Assembly (NCBI GenBank): GCA_022787425.1
Contig: JALFWB010000002.1
Coordinates: 29,396 to 93,395 of the forward strand
DNA length: 64,000 nt
Origin: Akkermansia sp.
Lineage (GTDB): Bacteria > Verrucomicrobiota > Verrucomicrobiia > Verrucomicrobiales > Akkermansiaceae
Direction of reading: 5' to 3'
Both the position numbers and the translations under genes were made by a program. Position 1 is the first letter of the stretch, and every line of letters starts with the position of its first letter. The notes beneath the pieces are model-generated. The model was not told where the DNA came from. It was given only the letters and a program-made list of their open reading frames with translations, and did not search any database. Positions 43,138 to 52,323 of this stretch are shown piece after piece.

Positions 43138-45688
43138 TGTCCGGTTCTGTTACGTCTTCAGCGGCTTCTACACCGATCATCTCGTTCCAGTGCAAAGCTC
43201 GCTTTTCATCCTTGTAGCAAATAAATCTCCCGCTGTCAAGGTAAAAGTAAGAAAATATGTGTCGGAAGCTGAAATTTTCCAGACATTCATCGTAGGTGTC
43301 CTTATTGACAAACCCTGCCGGGACCTGCACAAGATTCTCCGCAATGCGTTTGGCTACATGAAACTGCCAGCGGTTCGGATTTACAATGATGGGGTCTCCG
43401 TACAGCGGAGTGTAGCGGATTCCATCTACCCCCAAGACCTCAGGTTTGCATCGGAGAAGCAGCACAGACTGCCCCTGCTGTGTGCCGTAACGCGTGGTGA
43501 TTTCCTCCTCCGCATCGGACGCCGTCCCTGCCTGGGGTGAACAGTTCATCTCAGCCAAGGTCTCCATCTTCTCTCTCTCGTGTTTCAGATCCTCCAGCAT
43601 CTTATCATCCAAAGGAAGCTTCTCTTCCACTTCCTCAGCATAAGTTCCTTCTATCAAGTTGCGTATATCGCCGGGCAAACGGATGCTACCCGGCTTCTGC
43701 CATATTTGCAACGTTCTCCACAGCACATAGGGGTGATAGACGAAGGCTGAAGCTCCTATTGCTTTTTGGAATTGAATCATACTGCTCTGCGTTGCATGAG
43801 CTTCCTCCATTCCTATGGGAGAGAGGATCTTCACCTTGGGCATCTCGGCATGCCTCCGACAAAGCGGCCTGCTATGTCGCCAGAGCCTTCCTATTCTCTG
43901 CAGCAGCATGTCTGTGGGAGCCAATTCGGTAATAAGGTAATCGGCATCAATGTCAATGCTCTGCTCTACCACCTGTGTCGCGACAAGAACGCAGCCTTCC
44001 GGACGCTTTGCGTCCCCCTTTCCCAGTCGATCTATCCACTCATTCTCCAGTTCTTCTCTGCGCCAATACGGAAAACGGGCATGCAGCAGACCTATCTCGG
44101 GGCCTCCCTCACAACGTTCTGCCTGCAGGAGACGATACGCATTTTGTGCCGATTTCACCGTATTGCATATCCACAATACGCATTGTCCGGCACTTGCATG
44201 CTCATATGCCTCCGCAGCGGCATCCTCCGCCCGGGATTCGCTACACTCAATCTGTATTTCCTTATTTCCGGCCGCCGCAAATGAAGCCGTTTTGATTCCC
44301 TGCTCTGTTCGAATGCTGATAAGAGGGTACAAGGATGAGTTGGGTATGTCTGCATCGCTGCCCAAGAGTTCTCGAAGTCGTCCTTGCGTGAGCGTTGCGG
44401 AAAGCACAATGACAGTCGCTCCCCATTCTCTTAATTTTCGGATCAGAATGCTCACCAAACTTCCGGTGTATACATCATAACTGTGTACTTCATCCAGAAT
44501 AACTACCTTGCCGGTAAGTCCATAAGACCTCACAAAGCTGTGTTTTACCGATAAGACACCCAGAAGTGCCTGGTCAATGGTTCCGACTCCATATCGGGTG
44601 AGAAGTGAGCGTTTTGCCGAAGCAAACCATCGATACAGCATTGTTCCGTCTCTATGGGATGAGGTTTGGTATTCCTCGCCTTCTTTGCAAAACAGACTGT
44701 CGCGCAATAACCACGAGTTCCCATGCGCCAAACGCAAGTTGTGAGGTCCCGCCTCGGCTCCTGCTTTTTGTAAGAAATCCAACATTCGGAAGAATATGCG
44801 GTTAGAGGTCGTTTGAGTCGGCAAGGCAAAGTAGATTCCCTGTGCCTGTTGATTGGTGATTAGGTGATAGGCAAGCCCCAAAGCAGCCTCCGTTTTGCCG
44901 CCCCCCATGGCATCCTCGATAATATAGATACCGGGTTCCCTGCACTTCTCCCAGAGGTACTGCTGCAGCGGACGCGGGGAGGGAGCATGCGGGAATAGCT
45001 GCCCCCAGTTCAAATTTCGGAGTAGCTCTGTCCCCGAGCTGAACGCCAATTGCTGCATGGCGTGCTCAGCCCTTATCCCACAGCTCTCAACCCCATCTCC
45101 TTCCGCCGTAAAGAAATGCTCGTCAGAGGCAATCCAATCGGCAACAATCATCAGCCCAATGATGATTTCCTTAGCCTCCCCTATTTCTCCCTGCGGCAAC
45201 TCTCCGTAAAGCTGCTCCATTCGTTGGATGAGCTCGAAGGCATCGCTTTTCCATTCACTTGGTACCTGTCCGTCTGTGGTTCTTTTGTTCTCTATGTATT
45301 GGCCGTGGTGTGCTCCCACGCAGCGACTCCAACTACGTGCCCCTTTTACTACACCATATTGTTCCTTGTAGTACTTGCGGATCAGCCATTGGGATGTAAG
45401 AGCATGATTGCTCTCATAATCTCTTCTCCATCGGAAAAGTTCGGCTTCTGTTGCATTCCCGTCAGGCCCCCTCCAGGCTGCACACTTTGTCTGAAACCCC
45501 GGGGAAATCTTCCCGACATCGTGGCACCCGATTAAAGTGCTTATGCCGCCGGGTAACCTGTTGAGTATGCTCTCGGGAAGCTGTCCGATCAATAGTTTAG
45601 CAACCTCGGCGGCAGAACGACAATGCTCCTCTACGCTGCAACCCGGCAAACCTTTTTCCGTTGTTTTAGCCCAGTAGTTTCCCCTCAT
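43127..45688 (-). CDS. cas3: CRISPR nuclease-helicase Cas3, type I-E
   Basis: An 853-aa protein that unwinds and degrades targets marked by Cascade. The N-terminal HD nuclease domain shows EHCRSAAEVAKLL (His22) and GCHDVGKISPGF (His56-Asp57). The SF2 helicase carries Walker A AMGGGKTEAALGLA, the DEVH box in VVILDEVHSYD, SATL, and VVEQSIDIDADYLITELAP followed by QRIGRLWRH. All key residues are present, so it looks intact. First gene of the leftward cas operon, with a promoter 9 nt upstream in the shared leader. Confidence 0.95.
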   Translation of the reverse strand: MRGNYWAKTTEKGLPGCSVEEHCRSAAEVAKLLIGQLPESILNRLPGGISTLIGCHDVGKISPGFQTKCAAWRGPDGNATEAELFRWRRDYESNHALTSQWLIRKYYKEQYGVVKGARSWSRCVGAHHGQYIENKRTTDGQVPSEWKSDAFELIQRMEQLYGELPQGEIGEAKEIIIGLMIVADWIASDEHFFTAEGDGVESCGIRAEHAMQQLAFSSGTELLRNLNWGQLFPHAPSPRPLQQYLWEKCREPGIYIIEDAMGGGKTEAALGLAYHLITNQQAQGIYFALPTQTTSNRIFFRMLDFLQKAGAEAGPHNLRLAHGNSWLLRDSLFCKEGEEYQTSSHRDGTMLYRWFASAKRSLLTRYGVGTIDQALLGVLSVKHSFVRSYGLTGKVVILDEVHSYDVYTGSLVSILIRKLREWGATVIVLSATLTQGRLRELLGSDADIPNSSLYPLISIRTEQGIKTASFAAAGNKEIQIECSESRAEDAAAEAYEHASAGQCVLWICNTVKSAQNAYRLLQAERCEGGPEIGLLHARFPYWRREELENEWIDRLGKGDAKRPEGCVLVATQVVEQSIDIDADYLITELAPTDMLLQRIGRLWRHSRPLCRRHAEMPKVKILSPIGMEEAHATQSSMIQFQKAIGASAFVYHPYVLWRTLQIWQKPGSIRLPGDIRNLIEGTYAEEVEEKLPLDDKMLEDLKHEREKMETLAEMNCSPQAGTASDAEEEITTRYGTQQGQSVLLLRCKPEVLGVDGIRYTPLYGDPIIVNPNRWQFHVAKRIAENLVQVPAGFVNKDTYDECLENFSFRHIFSYFYLDSGRFICYKDEKRALHWNEMIGVEAAEDVTEPDNDL

Positions 45689-45905
45689 GACTCTCTCAGA
45701 TTAGCATATTTCACTTGCGTTTACAAGCGCAAAATGAGCTTTTTTGCTGAAGATAGACATCCTCAGTTTACCTCCCCGGGATGGAATGATCCGTTCATTC
45801 GTCTCTTTTCCCTTGACATAACCCCACGCTGATGGTAACATTTCCGCACCGACGGAAAAGACGATTTTTGCTCCAAAATCCTTCGTAAGTCGTTGAAAAT
45901 CCAGT
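45689..45905 (+). promoter_or_regulatory. CRISPR leader
   Basis: About 217 bp, relatively AT-rich, between the divergent cas3 start and the first repeat. It holds a strong rightward promoter, TTGACA (45813-45818), a 17-nt spacer and TAACAT (45836-45841), which would start the pre-crRNA near 45848. The repeat orientation and the degenerate repeat at the far end agree that this is the adaptation end. Confidence 0.8.
45698..45726 (-). promoter_or_regulatory. cas operon promoter with overlapping palindrome
   Basis: On the minus strand, TTGTAA (45726-45721), a 17-nt spacer, then TAATCT (45703-45698). The cas3 ATG at 45688 follows after 9 nt. A small inverted repeat, CTTG at 45714-45717 and CAAG at 45724-45727, covers the -35 box and could be an operator. 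Confidence 0.65.
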
Positions 45906-48130
45906 GTTGTCCCCACGCACGTGGGGATGGTCCTTTCCCCTTGTCGTCATAGGTGTATTCGATTAAGTTGTCCCCACGCACGTGGGGATGGTCCTGTTCC
46001 CGTGCAATTTCAACGCGCCTGAAACGCGTTGTCCCCACGCACGTGGGGATGGTCCGCCTCCGCCGCTGCCATCTTGCAGTCTTTTGTGGTTGTCCCCACG
46101 CACGTGGGGATGGTCCGAGAACGCGAGGCGGATATATTACGCAAGCCGGGTTGTCCCCACGCACGTGGGGATGGTCCGCGATACCTGCGAGCTTCTCGCT
46201 GTTTTCGGGCGTTGTCCCCACGCACGTGGGGATGGTCCGTAGGCTTGGCGTATGGCCTGCTCTTTGGCTTGGTTGTCCCCACGCACGTGGGGATGGTCCG
46301 CGTCGCGTCTTCTTGGCGGCTTTCCCTCGGAAGTTGTCCCCACGCACGTGGGGATGGTCCGCGGCTGGCGGTCGCGTCCTCCGTGCTGACGGAGTTGTCC
46401 CCACGCACGTGGGGATGGTCCGAGCTCGTGCTTGCGGAGGATTGTGTTTATTCGGTTGTCCCCACGCACGTGGGGATGGTCCGCGTAAACCCTGGCTATG
46501 ATAATGGTGTCTTGCGTTGTCCCCACGCACGTGGGGATGGTCCGTTAGATGTCCACTCGACCTCGATGCCCTGAGAGTTGTCCCCACGCACGTGGGGATG
46601 GTCCGCACTGTGCGCCTCCCGTTCTTGCATTGGATAAGTTGTCCCCACGCACGTGGGGATGGTCCGTGACGCACAAAGATCCCACAACTACAGCATCAGT
46701 TGTCCCCACGCACGTGGGGATGGTCCGACCCTTACCGGGCGTGGAATATCAAAATCACGGTTGTCCCCACGCACGTGGGGATGGTCCGGAAGGAGGAGAA
46801 CGCGCTGACCTCAACGATGCGTTGTCCCCACGCACGTGGGGATGGTCCGTATGCGCAGGCTTGCAGGCTTCGGGCGCACGCGTTGTCCCCACGCACGTGG
46901 GGATGGTCCGCAACATTATGCTTGCATATCGGCTTGCATAGTGTTGTCCCCACGCACGTGGGGATGGTCCGCTAGCTAAGGACTCAAATGCCATAAATGC
47001 CACGTTGTCCCCACGCACGTGGGGATGGTCCGGGGGCCGCCTCCCGGCGGTCCCCCTGGCTATGGTTGTCCCCACGCACGTGGGGATGGTCCGGCCACAA
47101 GCGCGCAGGCGGTCGAGGAAGAGAGGTTGTCCCCACGCACGTGGGGATGGTCCGTAATCGGTTCTGCAAAATACCACGAAGAATAAGTTGTCCCCACGCA
47201 CGTGGGGATGGTCCGTCGGCCGGCCGGGGGTTTCGGGCTTTCCCCCCGTTGTCCCCACGCACGTGGGGATGGTCCGGCACAAAATAAACATGACGCCCCC
47301 CCGCGCATGTTGTCCCCACGCACGTGGGGATGGTCCGCCGATTGGGTTATGTTCTGGGGGCCTGTGCTGGTTGTCCCCACGCACGTGGGGATGGTCCGTA
47401 ATTTCCCGCAAGATTTTACTATTTTCTGCCGTTGTCCCCACGCACGTGGGGATGGTCCGGTCGTTGACAGTCCGCCCAAGCTCCTGTGCGAGTTGTCCCC
47501 ACGCACGTGGGGATGGTCCGCTGTAGCAAGGCGCGCTTTGGTCAAGTTTGCTGTTGTCCCCACGCACGTGGGGATGGTCCGCATATCCGATTCAGAGGGT
47601 GCCCGCCTGTAGTGTTGTCCCCACGCACGTGGGGATGGTCCGTGATTGATACTATGCTGCAATGACGGGATGCCGTTGTCCCCACGCACGTGGGGATGGT
47701 CCGGATTACCAAACTGGCACAGGATGGCACGCGATGTTGTCCCCACGCACGTGGGGATGGTCCGCTGCAAAATGCCCACGCTTTCCGCCGAGATCTGTTG
47801 TCCCCACGCACGTGGGGATGGTCCGGTATGCGGTGAAAATTCCAATGCTATTTTTGCGTTGTCCCCACGCACGTGGGGATGGTCCGAAATGAACACCTTG
47901 TCCCAGACCATGTTATTCGTTGTCCCCACGCACGTGGGGATGGTCCGGGTGCAGCAGGGCTTTGTCGTCGCTCACCTCCGTTGTCCCCACGCACGTGGGG
48001 ATGGTCCGCATACCAAGGCGCAGGAGTTCATCCTGGGCTTGTTGTCCCCACGCACGTGGGGATGGTCCGTGGTTCAACAACGAGACAATGCAGTACGGCA
48101 TGTTGTCCCCACGCACGTGGGGGGTAATGG
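45906..48130 (+). CRISPR. Type I-E CRISPR array, 37 repeats and 36 spacers
   Basis: Repeats of 29 bp recur with an exact 61-bp period from 45906 (45906 + 61n) to 48102, giving 36 spacers of 32 bp. The repeat starts GTTGTCCCCA and ends GGGATGGTCCG. Its core CCCCACG-CA-CGTGGGG forms the Cas6e hairpin. The first two repeats (45906, 45967) end in T instead of G. The last repeat (48102) matches for about 20 bases and then degenerates, marking the old end. The many open frames across the array are artefacts of its periodicity. Confidence 0.98.
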
Positions 48131-48188
48131 GCTCGGAAACGAGCGCATCAGGGGTGCATCGGCATGGGGCAGATGAGAGAAGTGATGC

Positions 48189-50714
48189 TCACTTCTTGAG
48201 GCGGGTTTTCCAGTTGGTGAGGAGGGTGGCGAAGTCGGAGGTGGAGGAGGGGTCGGAGGCGTAGGGGTTGACGCGGAAGGCTTCGTCGTGGCGGCCCCAG
48301 ACGAGGAGGGCGATGGTGTAGACCTCTGCTGCGAAGGTGGGGTCATTGATGCCGGAGGTGGAGGCGAGGTTGCGCCAAGCATCGGGGGACATGCCCTCGC
48401 GGAAGGAGAGGCTACAGCGGCTCTTCAAGAGGTCTCGCATGGTGGAGGCGACCCGGCAGATTTCCTGATAAACTCTGCACTCCTCCTCATCTACCCGATA
48501 TTTAGCGGGTAGCTTCATATACTTCTTCAACATGTCTGCAGCGCGGTCGTATTCGCCCTGCTGCATGGCCTTGTAGGCAAGGTCCAGCTTGGTGCGCATG
48601 GCGAGCTTCTCGACAGCGGAGTCGATACATGCGATTTGAGCAGAACAGGCGGAGAAACCGCTCTGCGAGGAAGAAAGAAGGGCCTTGATCTCGCGGTTAA
48701 ACTGGGGATTCGTCGTACCCCGGGAGGCCATGGCATGGGTGAAAAGGAGCCACGAGGCAGCCCGAAGTTCCGGAGCCTCCGGCGAGGGACGATCATCACT
48801 GCGCTCAGCCTTGGAAATTGCGTTATAGGCCAGCTTGAGCGACTCTGCCCAATGACGGTGTTCAGACTGAGAACGATCCAACATGGGTAGCAAGGCCCCC
48901 AAGCGTTTGAGAAGGGCCTCCGGGGCCGAAATCTGCTCCGGGTGCAAAAGAACGCAGAGAGCCGCACCGCGCAGGGCCGCATAAGCGGCATCCACAGGAT
49001 CAGCCTCTGCACTATGAGCCAGAGCTGTCAGAATACTGAGAGCCCGCTCGGCATCCCCGGCAGACAAGGCTTGGCTTGCCTTCTCCGGAGCATTTTTCAC
49101 GGAGACACCCTCCGGAAAACCGGCGGACGTCCGGGGCTGAGCCGACTCCTCTGCCGACAAATAGGCAGAAAAGCCACTTGCCGCATCACTCAGAGCCCGC
49201 TTAACGTCCGGCTCTGCCCCCCAGTTCTCCGGGGAGAGCCCATAATGATAAAGGCAAGACCCTGCCGCCAAGATGGAAGGGTTCTGCACCACCGGAAAAG
49301 GCTGAGACGATGAGGCACCCAACGCAGTCGACACCCGCTTCAGATCCATGCAGGCATTCCGCAGCATCAAGGGGGGCTCCTTAACCGCCGCCATCAAGCG
49401 CTCGAAACGCCCGACCGCATTCGCCACCTCATCATTCCTGTGGCAAACCACCCGAAGAGCCGCCGCCTGAAGGGCTGCATAAGCACGCACTGTAGCATCT
49501 ACCCCGGAAGAATCGGCCAAGCTGTCCCAAGCCGCCAACGTTTCATCCGCCTGCCCCTTGCGCATAGTCTCCCAAGCCGAGATAAGCGCAGGTAACCCGG
49601 ACGGCGTCAACTCCCCCGCAGAAGGCACCTGAACCTTACCCGCCTGCTCGGCGCGGCGCACGGAAGCCGAAGACCAGCACGCCACCAGAACAGCCACCAG
49701 AGCCCCTGCCACCAGAGTACCCACCTTCCAAGCGCGATCCCGCGTCTCTCGGCGCTCCGCGTTACCGGACGCCCGGCGAACAGAGGAAGACTGCAGACGC
49801 TTCTGCACCTCCGCAATCTCCTGCAGCAAATCCTCGTACCCGGAGGGACGATTATCAGGCAAGTAAGCCGTCATGTGATCCGACAGGTCACACAGCGACT
49901 CCTCCACATCGGGGCACACCGAAGAGAGCGGCGGCAGCTTACGCTTGCACTCCAAAATGGGAGCCAGCAGATGGAACGGCGTTGAAAATTTATTCACCCC
50001 GGTCAACAAGTGACGCAGCGTCATCCCAAGGGCATAGATATCCGTTCGAACATCCTCCGGTGCCCGCTCCAAGGTCTCCGGTGCGGCATAAAAGGGGGTT
50101 GCCCACACGACACCCTCCTCCTCAAAATTATTATTCTCTTGGGAAAGGCCGAAATCCAGCACCTTGGCATCCCCCTGAGGCGTAATGATAATGTTGCCCG
50201 GCTTCATATCACGGTGCAACATACCGGCCGCATAGGCCGCGCGCAAGCCCTCCGCCGCCTGACGAACGATTTCCAGAGCTCTGCGCTGCTCCATGGGATG
50301 TTTGGGGCTCACCAGGTTCTCCAGATTCTTTCCCTCCACCAGCTCCATGGCGATATAAAAACAACCGCGACACCAGCCGGCAGTATACACAGATACCACA
50401 TTCTCATGGCGCACCTTCGCCATCAGCGAGCACTCCTTCTCGAAACGCGCGATACGCTCCGGGCGGTCGCGATACGCATCATTGAGCACCTTGATGGCGG
50501 CACTGCGCCCCAGCACAGTATCCCGGGCGCGGAATACGATACTCATGCCGCCGATACCTAAAATTCCCTCCACCTCGAAGTGATCGATGTGAGTATGCAC
50601 ACGCTCCTTGTGCCCACACTGCGGGCAAACGGCATCGGCATAGATACCCAAGGCAGACACATCTACCTGTGTACTGCAATGAGGGCACACCCAAATCTCG
50701 CTTTCGACGGCCAT
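48189..50714 (-). CDS. Membrane Ser/Thr protein kinase with N-terminal zinc ribbon
   Basis: About 841 aa. It starts with a zinc ribbon (CPHC ... CPQC, residues about 10-35). A Hanks-type kinase follows: glycine loop LGIGGMSIVFRA, VAIK-type lysine in AAIKVLN, catalytic loop MLHRDMKPGNI, DFG in VLDFGLSQ, and APE in FYAAPETLE. A single membrane segment (about 338-356, VGTLVAGALVAVLVACW) leads to a long helical, TPR-like extracytoplasmic region. Such kinases are plentiful in PVC bacteria; targets are unknown. An alternative start lies 10 codons upstream. It follows the ROK gene by a short gap on the same strand. Confidence 0.85.
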   Translation of the reverse strand: MAVESEIWVCPHCSTQVDVSALGIYADAVCPQCGHKERVHTHIDHFEVEGILGIGGMSIVFRARDTVLGRSAAIKVLNDAYRDRPERIARFEKECSLMAKVRHENVVSVYTAGWCRGCFYIAMELVEGKNLENLVSPKHPMEQRRALEIVRQAAEGLRAAYAAGMLHRDMKPGNIIITPQGDAKVLDFGLSQENNNFEEEGVVWATPFYAAPETLERAPEDVRTDIYALGMTLRHLLTGVNKFSTPFHLLAPILECKRKLPPLSSVCPDVEESLCDLSDHMTAYLPDNRPSGYEDLLQEIAEVQKRLQSSSVRRASGNAERRETRDRAWKVGTLVAGALVAVLVACWSSASVRRAEQAGKVQVPSAGELTPSGLPALISAWETMRKGQADETLAAWDSLADSSGVDATVRAYAALQAAALRVVCHRNDEVANAVGRFERLMAAVKEPPLMLRNACMDLKRVSTALGASSSQPFPVVQNPSILAAGSCLYHYGLSPENWGAEPDVKRALSDAASGFSAYLSAEESAQPRTSAGFPEGVSVKNAPEKASQALSAGDAERALSILTALAHSAEADPVDAAYAALRGAALCVLLHPEQISAPEALLKRLGALLPMLDRSQSEHRHWAESLKLAYNAISKAERSDDRPSPEAPELRAASWLLFTHAMASRGTTNPQFNREIKALLSSSQSGFSACSAQIACIDSAVEKLAMRTKLDLAYKAMQQGEYDRAADMLKKYMKLPAKYRVDEEECRVYQEICRVASTMRDLLKSRCSLSFREGMSPDAWRNLASTSGINDPTFAAEVYTIALLVWGRHDEAFRVNPYASDPSSTSDFATLLTNWKTRLKK

Positions 50715-50777
50715 GGCAAAGGGAAGAGGCCGGGGAGAGCGCATGGCCCGCCCCGGCCGCAGGAAGTGAAATCAGCC

Positions 50778-52175
50778 TCAGGCCAGCTTGGGCAGAGAAG
50801 CCGCTGCCACCGCCTGACCATGGCGCTTGGTCTTCTCATCCGGCACGCAAAGGCGGATGGAAAGCTGCGGGAACTCAGCCTTCAGCACCTCATTGGCCTT
50901 ATCGATGATGATCTGACCACCCTCACCCGTGGCGACACGGCCCAAGAAGAGGAGGTTACGCACCTCGTAGAACTCCGCGAAGTAGGCAATGGAGTAGCCG
51001 AACTCAACGCCGATGGTCTCGTAGATCTTGCGGGCACGCTCATCACCCTCCGCCATAGCGGCCTGAACCTTTTTAAGCTGCTCCGGGAAGGGCATATCAC
51101 CGAACTCGAAGCCGGCACGGGGAGCCAAGCGAGCCACAGCCTGCTGGGAGAAATACTGAACGCCCACGCCCTTATCCTTGGACCACTCGTCAACGCCGCC
51201 ATCCTCTTGGTAATCCACGGGCACGAAGGCGAGCTCATTGAGCCAAGGCATGATGTGACCCTCCGGATCCACAAAGCCGGCAGCCAAGGAAGTACCCATA
51301 GCCACGCCGAGCACGGCATCATCATTCATGCCCATGGCACCGGCCAAGGCCGTCACCTCACCGTCATTCACCACCTCGAACGGCACCTCCTTACCCTGAC
51401 GCTCGCTCCAGCGCTTCTGCAGGGTCTTGAACATACCGCGGATGACATTCTTGAAATCCTCCTTGGAAATACCGCGGAAGAGAGAACCCACACGGGGCTC
51501 ACTGTTCACATACACACCGGCAGCGGAGCCACCGATGGCATCCACCTGCGGCAGATGCTTGGCGGCGCGCAGCAGGGAGTCATCCACACCCTCCAGCTGG
51601 TAGTTGGGATCCTTCTGGTGGTAGGGGTCCCACACCACCTCCTCGGAGAACACCACCTGACCGTTGATAACGGCAGCGGCCTTACGGTCAGAACCGCCCA
51701 AGTCGAAGCCGATGCGGTTGCCGTCCAAGTTGCGCCCCAGGGAAACGGAGGTCGAGCACTCGGCGGGCAGATCCGCTGCGGAGGCCACCTTCTTCACCTC
51801 GATGGGGCTGTCATAAATCTGCGTGCCGATGAAGTCCCAGTCAAACTCACGGGCACCGCCCTTGCAGTAAGTAGCAGCCAACATATCCGCGATGGCATCG
51901 TCCCCGGCCACCAGAATGGTGCAGCCGCCCTTCATCCAGAGAAGGAACTTGACGATACGCTCCACATACATGTTGTTGAGCGCAACATTCTCACCCTCAT
52001 GGGGGAGAACCTTACCGCTCCAGCGGAAACAGGAGCCATCCAGGCGCGTGAGAGCGATGTCGATGGTGTGGCTGCCGGGAGTGGCGGCCACCTTCTCCTC
52101 GAACGCCTTATTCCAAAGGACGGGCGGCACGAAGGCCGGATCCAGCACAGGTACGAACTTAGGTTGAATATTCAT
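50778..52175 (-). CDS. ROK/hexokinase-like sugar kinase family protein
   Basis: 465 aa. It contains an actin-like ATPase fold typical of ROK proteins: phosphate-1 motif IGFDLGGSDRKAAAVING, a central VDAIGGSAAGVYVN, FEVVNDGEVTALAGAMGM with the catalytic-type aspartate, and GVAMGTSLAAGFVD (phosphate 2). It is longer than standard ROK kinases (about 300 aa) owing to an N-terminal domain of about 160 residues of unknown role. The exact sugar is not clear. The ATG at 52175 follows a TATAAT promoter; the earlier ATG overlaps that box. A protein kinase gene lies downstream in the same direction. Confidence 0.7.
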   Translation of the reverse strand: MNIQPKFVPVLDPAFVPPVLWNKAFEEKVAATPGSHTIDIALTRLDGSCFRWSGKVLPHEGENVALNNMYVERIVKFLLWMKGGCTILVAGDDAIADMLAATYCKGGAREFDWDFIGTQIYDSPIEVKKVASAADLPAECSTSVSLGRNLDGNRIGFDLGGSDRKAAAVINGQVVFSEEVVWDPYHQKDPNYQLEGVDDSLLRAAKHLPQVDAIGGSAAGVYVNSEPRVGSLFRGISKEDFKNVIRGMFKTLQKRWSERQGKEVPFEVVNDGEVTALAGAMGMNDDAVLGVAMGTSLAAGFVDPEGHIMPWLNELAFVPVDYQEDGGVDEWSKDKGVGVQYFSQQAVARLAPRAGFEFGDMPFPEQLKKVQAAMAEGDERARKIYETIGVEFGYSIAYFAEFYEVRNLLFLGRVATGEGGQIIIDKANEVLKAEFPQLSIRLCVPDEKTKRHGQAVAAASLPKLA

Positions 52176-52188
52176 GGTGTACGGAGGC

Positions 52189-52218
52189 ATTATACACGAC
52201 TCCGCCCCCGCTTGGCAA
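52189..52218 (-). promoter_or_regulatory. ROK-kinase operon promoter
   Basis: On the minus strand, TTGCCA (52218-52213), an 18-nt spacer, then consensus TATAAT (52194-52189). The ATG at 52175 follows after 13 nt, so the leader is only a few bases. Confidence 0.8.
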
Positions 52219-52323
52219 GCACAAAGTGGATTTTATGCGGCAAACGGGGTCCCGATGGGATATTTTTCTTGATTTGAGGGAGGATTTGTGGCATGAATAG
52301 GAGTAAGCAGCACACTCGGCACC

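Noticed and set aside
43127..45688. Inactivated cas3
   Set aside because: I looked for lost motifs because the locus looks transferred, but the HD residues, Walker A, DEVH and motif VI are all intact.
45763..48264. Long open frames on both strands across the CRISPR array encoding repeats of [17 protein letters not shown] and DHPHVRGDN
   Set aside because: They are translations of the periodic array itself: a 61-bp period with stop-free repeats in several frames. No promoter, start context or independent protein feature supports them.
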